A stretch of DNA of 32,975 bases from Bacteroidales bacterium (GTDB taxonomy: Bacteria; Bacteroidota; Bacteroidia; Bacteroidales; UBA932): the NCBI GenBank assembly GCA_015060255.1, contig SUYV01000027.1, forward strand, positions 1 through 32,975, read 5' to 3'. Below the pieces are notes generated by a model. It saw nothing but the letters and a program-made list of their open reading frames with translations, had not been told where the DNA came from and ran no database searches. A program made the translations under genes and the position numbers. Position 1 is the stretch's first letter; the number at the start of each line of letters is the position of its first letter. Of this stretch, positions 23,854 through 31,521 are shown one piece after another.

Positions 23854-24290
23854 TATTCTGAGATGATATATTCAAAGATCTTGACCGTTTCCAATTTCCC
23901 GTTGGGATTATATTTATATTGCTTTTTCTTGGTGCCGTCGGTGTTGTATTCGTATATCTTCACGGATTTGGGTTTGTCCCTGTCGTCATATTCAACCTCT
24001 CTTACGATGCGTCCATTATCTCCATATTCATACGTCTCCCTCCATTTCTGGCCGTATGATGCGTATTCGATCTGTTCTATCTTGCGTCCCTGATTGTCAT
24101 ATGTTGTGACGCGGTCGAGCCATCTTTTCTTGGATCTGGAGTCGGTATTCCACTCCTTGATTGTGAGATTCTTCCTGCCAGCGCGCTTGGCAAGTGTAGC
24201 TGCATCCAGTTCCTGGGCATATGTGGATGCCTCAGGGATGAGGAACAATGCAAGGGAAATGATGTAGATGAAATGTAAGGATCTTTTCAT
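23853..24290 (-). CDS. Small secreted YD-repeat-like protein
   Basis: This 145-residue protein has a signal peptide ending near STYAQ, then repeated units of the form Y(D/E)x..G+.....YxYxxxG (TTYDNQGRKIEQIEYASYG, YEYGDNGRIVREVEYDD, YEYNTDGTKKKQYKYNPNG, KIFEY). These resemble RHS/YD repeats but are few and carry no core or toxin domain. No function is recognised. It lies between the DUF2490 and VTC genes with a 10-base gap and a 1-base overlap, so it belongs to the operon and is likely a periplasmic or surface component. Confidence 0.75.
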   Translation of the reverse strand: MKRSLHFIYIISLALFLIPEASTYAQELDAATLAKRAGRKNLTIKEWNTDSRSKKRWLDRVTTYDNQGRKIEQIEYASYGQKWRETYEYGDNGRIVREVEYDDRDKPKSVKIYEYNTDGTKKKQYKYNPNGKLETVKIFEYIISE

Positions 24291-24300
24291 ATCATTCGTT

Positions 24301-25140
24301 TTATAACTTGAATGTGTAGCTTATGCCGAGACCTATGAAATATGAATTCTTCACGAACAGGTAGTCGGCGTACCCGGTGTCGGAAGTGTTGTCTGTCTTT
24401 TGATTCCCCTTGGAGCTGAAATCAATGTCAAGGTCATAGTTCATATCAGCAATGATGTAGAAATCCAGCTCGTTCTTCTTGGAACATTTGTATTCTGTGC
24501 CCAATCTCAGCCTCAGTCGGTTGAGGTATGCGTCAGAGTATTCCGGGTAAGGATTAGCCCATCGTCCAGGACCTTCGTAATATATGAACCTGCTTGGGCG
24601 GACACCATTCAGAAGAAATCTTGTTTCAGCGAAGATGTAAGGCTCAAAATGACTTCCGGGTACATCGTAGGCTACTTTCAGTCTTGTCTTTAGAGAAAGC
24701 TCAGTCTTAGGGGTCTGATATGTGTTGACGGAATCTGTTCTATGTGTAGCTTGGAATCTTTCCCTTAGAGAGAATTTCCATCTTCCTGCTCTGATGCTTT
24801 CTGTAAGGAAGAATGATCCGCGATGGCGTATTTCCCATTTTGCTGAGTTGTTCAGTATAAATGAATATTCAGCTCCAACCTTAAGCCAAGGGAGTATCTT
24901 GTATTCAATCTCTGCAGAGGTGTATGACCTGTGCAGGCGGCTGAAGTTCTCATCAATCCTGAGCTCTTCCTGAAAGTTGAGGACAAGAGACTTGGGGATG
25001 ATGCTGACCTGCAGATTTGCATCGAATCTGGCTCCTGTCTCGAAGACCGGTTTCTGTTGCGTGTAATCCAGGTCCTTAGTCTGTGCGGCAGCTGCAAGTG
25101 GAAGGAGCAGCATTGCCGTGAATATCATTATCCTTTTCAT
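24301..25140 (-). CDS. DUF2490 family outer-membrane beta-barrel protein
   Basis: This 279-residue protein has a clear signal peptide (MKRIMIFTAMLLLPLAAAAQ) and alternating strands rich in Tyr, Arg and Glu, such as LKVGAEYSFIL and FSLRERFQATHR. It ends in FIGLGISYTFKL, a terminal strand expected for BAM-inserted barrels. The pattern fits DUF2490. No activity is known for the family. The gene follows the large lipoprotein gene by 18 bases. Confidence 0.8.
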   Translation of the reverse strand: MKRIMIFTAMLLLPLAAAAQTKDLDYTQQKPVFETGARFDANLQVSIIPKSLVLNFQEELRIDENFSRLHRSYTSAEIEYKILPWLKVGAEYSFILNNSAKWEIRHRGSFFLTESIRAGRWKFSLRERFQATHRTDSVNTYQTPKTELSLKTRLKVAYDVPGSHFEPYIFAETRFLLNGVRPSRFIYYEGPGRWANPYPEYSDAYLNRLRLRLGTEYKCSKKNELDFYIIADMNYDLDIDFSSKGNQKTDNTSDTGYADYLFVKNSYFIGLGISYTFKL

Positions 25141-25158
25141 TATCCTTTTTATTAGATT

Positions 25159-28100
25159 TTACCAAGGGCGTCCTCCTGGGCCGCCTGTGGATCCTGAATA
25201 ACTTGACAGGTTGACTGTGCTGCCACCGCTGTAGGAACCGTCCCTGTTAGCATATCCGTCAAAATAAGAAGTCCCGCCGGTTATTGTTATGCCAGATTTG
25301 AGGGTAGGAGTTTCCTGTCCTGAAACTACAAGCGTGTTTCCGGATGCGCTGCTATGTGTCTTGAATGCGTATGTCTTGGATCCCACGGTAAGTCCGTACC
25401 ATATGCCTTTAGTGTAAGAAGATGCTTTATAGCAAGTCTGTGTCAGACTGGCTCCGGATTCCAAACCACCTGTGACGAAGAGTACTCCTCCTGTAACATA
25501 CAACTTCTTCCCTCCTTCCGAGTTGGCGTCGATTCCGACTTCAGGTGAACCTGCGCTTGCAGCCATGACAACTCCACCCTTGATGTAGAAGTTACCGTTA
25601 GAGTCAAGACCGTCATTGCCGGTAGAGATTCCGCATACATAACCCTCAGTTATAGTGAAGTCATCTGCAGAATTTATTGCATCGTCTGATGTAGAATATG
25701 CGAAGAGTTCGCCTCCGCTTACTTCAAGTACGCCCTTGCTTTCGACAGCTTCGTTACCTGAATCTCTGCTTGAATTTGAGCCGATTGCCCTTACCGTAAT
25801 GACTCCTCCGCTGACATACATGTCGCCGGTGAGAGATGTAGATGAAAATTTCTTTCCAACCTTGATTCCTTTCGCTCCTGATTCTCCAGTAGTATAATAG
25901 GCCCCGCTGCAGGTGATGTCGACATTTCCTCCTGTGAAGTATGCCTTACAGTCGTTAGTCGTGTCGTCCGATCCGACGTTTATGCCTTTCCCGCCGGCTC
26001 CGCTGTTAGTGATTGTCAGGTTTCCTCCGTTCATATAGAACAACTTGTCTGCCTTGACGCCTGCAGAACTCGTGTAGTCGGCATCTTCGCTGTCATAAGC
26101 TGTTCCACCTGTTATGTCAATTTTTGTCGTACCTCCGTTGAATACCACCAGGCTGTCTGAACTGAAGCCTTTCTTCATGTCTGCAGAGGTTTTGGCATTG
26201 ATGCTTCCCGCGTCTATCTGTATCGCTTCCTGTCCTCTTACGGCGTGTCCTGCTGACGACGTCGAGTTGATTGTCGGACTGTTCATGACTCTTATGTAGT
26301 CGTCGGAAGTTATGCCTGCTTTACCGCTGGCATTGACGTTCAGAATTCCGCTTCCGCTGAAAACCAGCTGTCCTTCGCTGAAGAATGCCGCCTTCTCATC
26401 CTCAGCTGCAGGTGTGTCTGTATATGAAGCGCCATCTGCCAGCGTGTTAGTGCCTTCAACCATTACAAACGTGCGTTTCTTGCTTTGATTGTTTATTGCT
26501 GCACCTGCTCTGTTGGTTATGCTTACGTTGTTCAGCAGAAGAGCCTGTCTGGATCCGCTGTATATTTTCAGAAATCCATCATCGGTTGTTCCCTTAAGCT
26601 CGTATACTATGTATTCCGAGCCTGTATTGTTGACGGTGACATCATTCCCGTTGACTGTGACGTAGCCATAATAATCTCCGGTTACTGTGGCCTCGTTTCC
26701 GGTATGATATGTGATGGTAATCTTTCTTGTGAATACGGTGTTGACTATGTCGTCGTTCGAATTGGCATCTCCGGTGCTTGGATAGGTGTACGTGCCGGTT
26801 CCGTCGTCATCTCCATTTGTGACTGTAAGTATATATGAGTCACTTGAGGCAGAATAGCTGTTGTTACCTGTAAATGATGCTGTTATCGTAGTTCTTCCGG
26901 CGGAAATCAATGTGATGGCTCCATCGGATGTGATTTCAGCTACCCCCACGTCGCTAGATGAATATGAAATGTCCAGTCCATCAGGTGAAGCAGTCAGTGT
27001 AGGGAAGTCGTTTGTTCCATTAAGCAATGCTGTATATGCCTCCTGGCTCCACGATACATCTGTATTGCCCTTGCTTACAGTTAAAGAATAGGCTACTGCT
27101 TCTGCTTCATACAGCGGACTACCTTCGTATAGAGCAGAGATCGTTGCATTTCCGGCACCCACAAGTGAAATGTCACCTTCAGCGCTGACGGTAGCGACGT
27201 AGGCGTTGCTTGTCTTGTAGGTAATCCTAAGATTGTTCGGGTTATTCAATATCGGGAACGAGCCGTCTTCACCGAATGTGGCATTGTGACTGCTTGTGCT
27301 CCATGAAATCCCTGCCTCGGCTTTAGATATGGTGAGCATGTAGAATACGCTGCATGCGTTATATTCTTCATTTGCTTCCGAAGACGCAATGATTGTGGTG
27401 GAGCCGGAAGATGTTATGGTAACCGTCCCGGTTGGCGATATCCTTGCAACCTCCTCATTGGTAGATGAATATGTGACCTCCAGATTGTGAGGGTTTGACA
27501 ATGTCGGGAATGCGATGTTGTCCCCGTATGTTATTGCAAATGATGATTCTGACCATTTAAGTTCTGCATCTGATTTTAGGTTATCCTCAGATTTCCGGAC
27601 GGTAAGTGTGTATGAGTCTTCGTCTGCTTCGAATTCGTCTGTGGCAGCACTGGTTGCTGAAATTACCGAACTGCCTTGCTGTTTTAGTGTTATGACTCCC
27701 TCGGCGGATATTTCTGCTACATCCTGATTACTGCTGGAGAATGTGATTGCCAGTCCGTTCGGATTATCAAGGGTAGGGAATATGTTGTCTTCTCCTAGAA
27801 CTGCTGTAAATGAGTCGGATGACCATACTATTCCGGCCTTTGACTTGGTAACCGTGAGGGTATATGATGCACTTCCTGTATTATGAGTTGCAGTTTCAGC
27901 AGATGTCGCAGTAATAATAGTGGAACCGGCTGAAATTAATCTGATCTTGCCTGTTTCGTCAATGTCTGCTACCTTTTCTTCGCTAGATGAGTAAAGGATC
28001 GAAATCCCATCTGTCTTGTCAAGTACAGGGAAGGAATTTGTTCCGTTCAACACTGCCTTGTATTTGCTTTCAGACCATTTGAGGATGACATCAGCTTTAT

Positions 28101-28458
28101 GTACTATCAAGGTATAAGAGTCACTGGCTGCATCATACTTTCCTGTCTTTTCTGTGGATGCGGTAATCGTTGTCTCTCCTCCCCCGCAGAGTGTGATTTC
28201 TCCGTTCTCTGATATCAGCGCCACTTCCGTGTCTGATGAAGAATAACTTATATGCAGGTCGAGCCTGTTCGCCAGGACAGGGAAATTATTGTCTTCACCT
28301 ATTGTTGCTTCACATAGGTCAGAGTCCCATTCCAGTTCAGGATCGGAAAGACCTCCTGTCAAGGACTTGTCAACCATTCCTTCTAATTCATCCATCCTGC
28401 AATTTGTACTGAAAAGTGCAAGACAGCAGATTGTCAAGACGATGCAATATCTTTTCAT
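25159..28458 (-). CDS. Large surface lipoprotein: six Ig-like repeats plus Cthe_2159-type carbohydrate-binding beta-helix
   Basis: This 1099-residue lipoprotein has a signal peptide with a TNC lipobox (Cys20) followed by acidic residues. From about 40 to 555 there are six Ig-like repeats of about 84 residues, each with (S)WS..., (F)P.L.N, YSS..., VA.IS..G.I.L, G.(T)TI.A and SYxLTV. From about 580 to 1060 comes a domain rich in VNGNDVTVNNTG-, GGNLTITNSGAGGKGI- and GGVI-like strands, resembling Cthe_2159, a beta-helix described as an acidic-polysaccharide binder. The tail is Gly/Ser-rich (ending GGPGGRPW). It is first in the five-gene operon that includes VTC and DUF4956, and such proteins recur near those genes in other genomes (from memory). 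Confidence 0.82.
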   Translation of the reverse strand: MKRYCIVLTICCLALFSTNCRMDELEGMVDKSLTGGLSDPELEWDSDLCEATIGEDNNFPVLANRLDLHISYSSSDTEVALISENGEITLCGGGETTITASTEKTGKYDAASDSYTLIVHKADVILKWSESKYKAVLNGTNSFPVLDKTDGISILYSSSEEKVADIDETGKIRLISAGSTIITATSAETATHNTGSASYTLTVTKSKAGIVWSSDSFTAVLGEDNIFPTLDNPNGLAITFSSSNQDVAEISAEGVITLKQQGSSVISATSAATDEFEADEDSYTLTVRKSEDNLKSDAELKWSESSFAITYGDNIAFPTLSNPHNLEVTYSSTNEEVARISPTGTVTITSSGSTTIIASSEANEEYNACSVFYMLTISKAEAGISWSTSSHNATFGEDGSFPILNNPNNLRITYKTSNAYVATVSAEGDISLVGAGNATISALYEGSPLYEAEAVAYSLTVSKGNTDVSWSQEAYTALLNGTNDFPTLTASPDGLDISYSSSDVGVAEITSDGAITLISAGRTTITASFTGNNSYSASSDSYILTVTNGDDDGTGTYTYPSTGDANSNDDIVNTVFTRKITITYHTGNEATVTGDYYGYVTVNGNDVTVNNTGSEYIVYELKGTTDDGFLKIYSGSRQALLLNNVSITNRAGAAINNQSKKRTFVMVEGTNTLADGASYTDTPAAEDEKAAFFSEGQLVFSGSGILNVNASGKAGITSDDYIRVMNSPTINSTSSAGHAVRGQEAIQIDAGSINAKTSADMKKGFSSDSLVVFNGGTTKIDITGGTAYDSEDADYTSSAGVKADKLFYMNGGNLTITNSGAGGKGINVGSDDTTNDCKAYFTGGNVDITCSGAYYTTGESGAKGIKVGKKFSSTSLTGDMYVSGGVITVRAIGSNSSRDSGNEAVESKGVLEVSGGELFAYSTSDDAINSADDFTITEGYVCGISTGNDGLDSNGNFYIKGGVVMAASAGSPEVGIDANSEGGKKLYVTGGVLFVTGGLESGASLTQTCYKASSYTKGIWYGLTVGSKTYAFKTHSSASGNTLVVSGQETPTLKSGITITGGTSYFDGYANRDGSYSGGSTVNLSSYSGSTGGPGGRPW
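26790..28345 (-). repeat. Six tandem Ig-like repeat units (about 252 bp each)
   Basis: The coding DNA of the N-terminal half of the large lipoprotein consists of six in-frame units of about 84 codons. The encoded units share ...WS...FP.L.N...YSS...VA.IS..G...G.(T)TI.A...SYxLTV but differ at many positions, so they are old or strongly diversified duplications rather than recent copies. The unit borders given are approximate. Confidence 0.75.
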
Positions 28459-28639
28459 AATTCAAAATAACCGATTGTCCATTCGGACCTGTTTCCATAC
28501 AAATCAAATCAGTATTTGCCGGATTATCAATAAAAATCAATGAAGTGCTTAAAACCGGCGGTGAACTGTTTACTGAAAGAATGTGCCTGACTGCTGACTT
28601 TCGGGTGGTTTTTTCATAAATATTGATTAATTTGCAACG
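28459..28639. promoter_or_regulatory. Divergent control region between surface operon and LytS kinase gene
   Basis: This 181-base spacer separates the start of the large lipoprotein gene (minus) and the kinase gene (plus). It is AT-rich and should hold both promoters. On the plus strand TTAATTTG (28627-28634) resembles TAnnTTTG with one mismatch but is very close to the kinase ATG. On the minus strand TTGATTTG near 28505 is similar. Neither has a clear -33 partner. Confidence 0.4.
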
Positions 28640-29764
28640 ATGTTCAGAGGAATTGACATAGGTAAGGACAAGCTGCTGAGACTCCTGATCTTTTGGGGGT
28701 TGTGGCTTCTGCTTATTCTGCTGCCGCTCATACAGGGACTGGTGGCCTCTGAAGATGGTGTCGGCTTTTCATGGAGGGATGTTTTCAGATTCTGGATGTC
28801 GTTGATTCCATTCCTGATAGCGTTCCTGTTGCATAATCTGCTGCTGCTTCCTGTTTATATAAGAAAAGAGAAGGGCCTGACGTACCTGATCCTGACGCTT
28901 GTTCTCATTGTCCTGTTTGCGACAGGACAGTATCATGTGCATAGGCAGAGAAAAGCGCTCCATTATCGTCCCCATGTAGAACATACTGTTCCTCCGGTAC
29001 GCCCGGATGCTGCACGTCCTCCTCATCATGTGTCACCGAAACCTCCAAAGGGAAGACTGCCCATGCCGGTCGTTGCGGACACTGGCCTGCTGGTCCTTCT
29101 TTTGGGATTCAATCTTGGCGTAGTCCTGATATTCAAATACAAAAAGACAGAAGAAGAGAGGAAACAGCTTGAGAATATGCGGATGCAGGATGAACTGAGG
29201 TATCTGAAAGCACAGATAGATCCGCATTTCTTCATGAACATGCTGAACAATATCCACTCGATGGTAGATGTCAATCCGGAACTGGCTCAACAGATGATTC
29301 TTGACTTGTCCAAGTTGATGAGGTATGTCTTGTATGAAGGCAGCAATTCCTATACAACCTTTGAGAATGAGGTCCAGTTCATTGCCAAATATGTTGAACT
29401 GATGCGTCAGCGTTATCCGTCAGATAAGGTAGAGATAAGGCTGGAGGTCCCTGAGACGCCGTCTGCATCACTTCTTCTTCCGCCACTGCTGTTCATATCT
29501 TTTGTTGAGAATGCTTTCAAGCATGGCGTGAGTTATATGCGCAGGTCCGAGATTTCTGTTTCGCTGTCGGAAGAGCCGTCGCGCATATGCTTCAAGTGTT
29601 CCAATACCAGACCGCTGGTTGAGTCTTGTGCTGATGCAGGAGGTGGTGTCGGTCTGGCTAATGTCCGCAGAAGACTCGACCTGTTGTATCAGGACCGCTA
29701 TGTGCTGGATATTGTAGATACTGATGAAATTTATAGTGTAATATTGATAATTCCGGGATTATGA
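28640..29764 (+). CDS. LytS/YehU-type sensor histidine kinase with His/Pro-rich periplasmic loop
   Basis: This 374-residue inner-membrane kinase has four hydrophobic segments (about 13-33, 52-73, 80-97, 147-166). The segment after TM2 (YIRKEKG) is basic, placing the loop 98-146 outside; that loop has seven histidines and many prolines. The cytoplasmic part shows LKAQIDPHFFMNMLNNIH with phospho-acceptor His196, FVENAFKHG (N box) and GGGVGLANVRRRL (G box), as in the His_kinase (PF06580) family. It overlaps the response regulator gene by 4 bases. The loop may sense a metal ion; this is inferred from composition only. The divergent surface operon is a plausible target. Confidence 0.9.
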   Translation: MFRGIDIGKDKLLRLLIFWGLWLLLILLPLIQGLVASEDGVGFSWRDVFRFWMSLIPFLIAFLLHNLLLLPVYIRKEKGLTYLILTLVLIVLFATGQYHVHRQRKALHYRPHVEHTVPPVRPDAARPPHHVSPKPPKGRLPMPVVADTGLLVLLLGFNLGVVLIFKYKKTEEERKQLENMRMQDELRYLKAQIDPHFFMNMLNNIHSMVDVNPELAQQMILDLSKLMRYVLYEGSNSYTTFENEVQFIAKYVELMRQRYPSDKVEIRLEVPETPSASLLLPPLLFISFVENAFKHGVSYMRRSEISVSLSEEPSRICFKCSNTRPLVESCADAGGGVGLANVRRRLDLLYQDRYVLDIVDTDEIYSVILIIPGL

Positions 29765-30474
29765 GAATCAGGTGTATTGCCATAGATGACGAGCCTCTGG
29801 CTCTTGACAAACTGAAGAACTATATTGAAAGGATCCCTTTCATGGAGCTCGTCGCCTTGTGTACGAGTACGACTGAGGCCATGCAAGTCATGTCCGAGGC
29901 AGAGGTGGATGCAATGTTTGTGGATATCAATATGCCGGATGTAAGTGGAATGGAATTCGTCAGAGTATTGTCGGACCCGCCTCTTGTCGTATTCACAACG
30001 GCATATTCAGAATATGCTGTTGACAGTTATAAGGTACGTGCTGTCGACTATCTGCTGAAGCCATTCGGGTTTGAAGATTTTCAGCGTGCAGCCTATAATC
30101 TGCAGAAAGCGATGCCGGCTTCCGGTGTGCCGCAGCCAGCCTGTGTGTTGGATGCCCTTTTTCTCAAGGTGGACTATAGATATGTGAGGGTTGCATTGAA
30201 TGACGTGATATATGTAGAAGGTATGAATGAGTACCTCAAGTTTTACCTCACTTCCGGAGATCCTTTGCTTACACATACGACTTTCAAACAACTTAACGAG
30301 TGCCTGCCCGACTGCTTTCTGCAGGTACATAGGTCATATGTTGTCAATATGAATCATGTCAGGGAAGTCGAGCGTTCTGTGATTCTGATGAGTAATGGTG
30401 CTCATGTGTCGATAAGTGACGGTAATAAGGATGCATTCATGCAGTATCTCCTGAAACATTCCATAAAGAAGTGA
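29761..30474 (+). CDS. LytTR-family response regulator
   Basis: This 237-residue regulator has a receiver domain with the acidic pair IDDEP (8-12), phospho-acceptor Asp55 in FVDINMPD, TTAYSEYAV and the conserved lysine in YLLKPFG. A C-terminal LytTR DNA-binding domain (about 130-232) shows LFLKVDYRYVRVALNDVIYVEG, TFKQLNECLP and FLQVHRSYVVNMNHV. It is the cognate partner of the kinase gene upstream (ATGA overlap). LytTR proteins usually bind pairs of short direct repeats near promoters. Confidence 0.93.
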   Translation: MRIRCIAIDDEPLALDKLKNYIERIPFMELVALCTSTTEAMQVMSEAEVDAMFVDINMPDVSGMEFVRVLSDPPLVVFTTAYSEYAVDSYKVRAVDYLLKPFGFEDFQRAAYNLQKAMPASGVPQPACVLDALFLKVDYRYVRVALNDVIYVEGMNEYLKFYLTSGDPLLTHTTFKQLNECLPDCFLQVHRSYVVNMNHVREVERSVILMSNGAHVSISDGNKDAFMQYLLKHSIKK

Positions 30475-30494
30475 TAATGGATACCCATAATAGA

Positions 30495-30522
30495 AAAAGA
30501 CTGACATCTCTGTCAGTCTTTT
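30495..30522. terminator. Bidirectional terminator between the two-component genes and tRNA-Asn
   Basis: AAAAGACTGACA (30495-30506) pairs perfectly with TGTCAGTCTTTT (30511-30522) over a TCTC loop. T runs follow on both strands, so it can end the regulator transcript (plus) and the tRNA-Asn transcript (minus), which lies one base away. Confidence 0.85.
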
Positions 30523-30523
30523 G

Positions 30524-30597
30524 CTCCCGAACTTGGACTTGAACCAAGGACCCTCTGATTAACAGTCAGATGCTCTAACCAACTGAGCTATTCGGGA
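30524..30597 (-). tRNA. tRNA-Asn (GTT)
   Basis: Read on the minus strand, TCCCGAA (acceptor 5') pairs with TTCGGGA (3'), with discriminator G. The D arm TAGCTCAGTTGGTTAGAGC, anticodon loop with GTT (CTGTTAA) and T arm GGTTCAAGTCC are all standard. The length is 74 bases. CCA is not encoded. Confidence 0.97.
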
Positions 30598-30633
30598 ATG
30601 TTGTTTCAAACGTTTTGTTTTCGTTTGGGATTG

Positions 30634-30664
30634 CAAAGGTAGACATTTTTTCTTTACCTCCAAA
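30634..30664 (-). promoter_or_regulatory. Promoter of tRNA-Asn
   Basis: On the minus strand TTTG (30664-30661), 19 bases, then TACCTTTG (30641-30634) match the TTTG-N19-TAnnTTTG consensus without mismatch. This is the cleanest promoter in the window. The start is expected near 30627, about 30 bases before the tRNA. Confidence 0.75.
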
Positions 30665-30694
30665 CTTTTTCGCAAATTTTTTTAATATTTTTCA

Positions 30695-30702
30695 TACCTT
30701 TG
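30695..30702 (+). promoter_or_regulatory. Putative -7 box of HU-like gene
   Basis: TACCTTTG matches TAnnTTTG exactly and lies 50 bases before the ATG at 30753. The -33 region is T-rich without a clear TTTG. It is divergent from the tRNA-Asn promoter. Confidence 0.55.
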
Positions 30703-30752
30703 TATCAGATAACGGTGAAAGACCGCCCTGTGGAATCTTTAAAAGACGGATT

Positions 30753-31517
30753 ATGGATATAGATCTTTTGTCAAAAATGGTCAAGGAACTCATCCTTGAT
30801 AACGATAGAGTAGTGTTGCCTGGTCTTGGGTGCTTTGTTGCCGAGATCGTGCCATCTACTTTTTCTGATAAAGGATATACTATAAATCCACCATACAGAA
30901 GATTGTTTTTCAGGGCCAAGCCTGATCAGGATGATGCTTTGACCAGATTTTACGCCGAGTCCAACAAAGTGTCCTTGGAGGTGGCGGACAAGATCATTAC
31001 GGATTTTGTTGCAGAACTGAAGACGGTCCTTCATACGAGAAAGACTGTGGCCTTCCCTGGGTTGGGGCGTCTGAGGGCAACAAAGGAAAACAATGTCTTT
31101 TTTGTCGCTGATGCAGAGCTTGATATCTATCCGGATGGCTTCGGCCTCGAGCCGATTTCTCTGAAGTCGCATCAGGAGTCTGAGGAAGAAGTTACCGCAG
31201 CTGTCGAAGAATTGAAATCCATTCTGGTTGAGAAGGAGGAATGCCCGGAACCGGTGCCGGAAACAGTGCCTGAGCCGGAAGTCGTCATTGAACCGGATGT
31301 AGTCATGGAACCGGCACTGCAGGAAGACGAAATGCCGGTTGAAGTTGAGGATAAGACTGAAAAGAAGACATTGAAGACTATATTATGGGTGGTATTCGCA
31401 GCAGTTGTTGCCCTTGTCGTAATATTCATGGCAGTGGCACATGTTGCTCCTGAACTGCTGGACAAGATTCTGTACACACCGGAGGAATTGGAAATCCTGA
31501 ATTACAAGAGCGAATAA
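30753..31517 (+). CDS. CCDC81-type HU-domain membrane protein without SPOR domain
   Basis: This 254-residue protein has two HU-like units in its N-terminal part (about 1-70 and 71-135), each with a PGLGxF/L segment (VVLPGLGCFVAEI, VAFPGLGRLRAT), as in prokaryotic CCDC81-like HU proteins. A Glu/Pro/Val-rich linker (about 158-200) leads to one transmembrane segment (about 209-229) and a short tail. Related Bacteroidota proteins often add a C-terminal SPOR peptidoglycan-binding domain, which is absent here. The frame extends upstream to 30615, but that part overlaps the promoter region, so ATG 30753 is chosen. The function is unknown; a link between nucleoid and membrane is possible. Confidence 0.8.
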   Translation: MDIDLLSKMVKELILDNDRVVLPGLGCFVAEIVPSTFSDKGYTINPPYRRLFFRAKPDQDDALTRFYAESNKVSLEVADKIITDFVAELKTVLHTRKTVAFPGLGRLRATKENNVFFVADAELDIYPDGFGLEPISLKSHQESEEEVTAAVEELKSILVEKEECPEPVPETVPEPEVVIEPDVVMEPALQEDEMPVEVEDKTEKKTLKTILWVVFAAVVALVVIFMAVAHVAPELLDKILYTPEELEILNYKSE

Positions 31518-31521
31518 GATA

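Noticed and set aside
25159..28458. CRISPR-like or satellite repeat array
   Set aside because: The repetition is at the protein level in 252-base in-frame units that differ widely in DNA sequence, with no short identical repeats or spacers.
30615..30752. N-terminal extension of the HU-like protein
   Set aside because: It covers the promoter boxes for both this gene and tRNA-Asn, and the HU-like fold begins right after ATG 30753.
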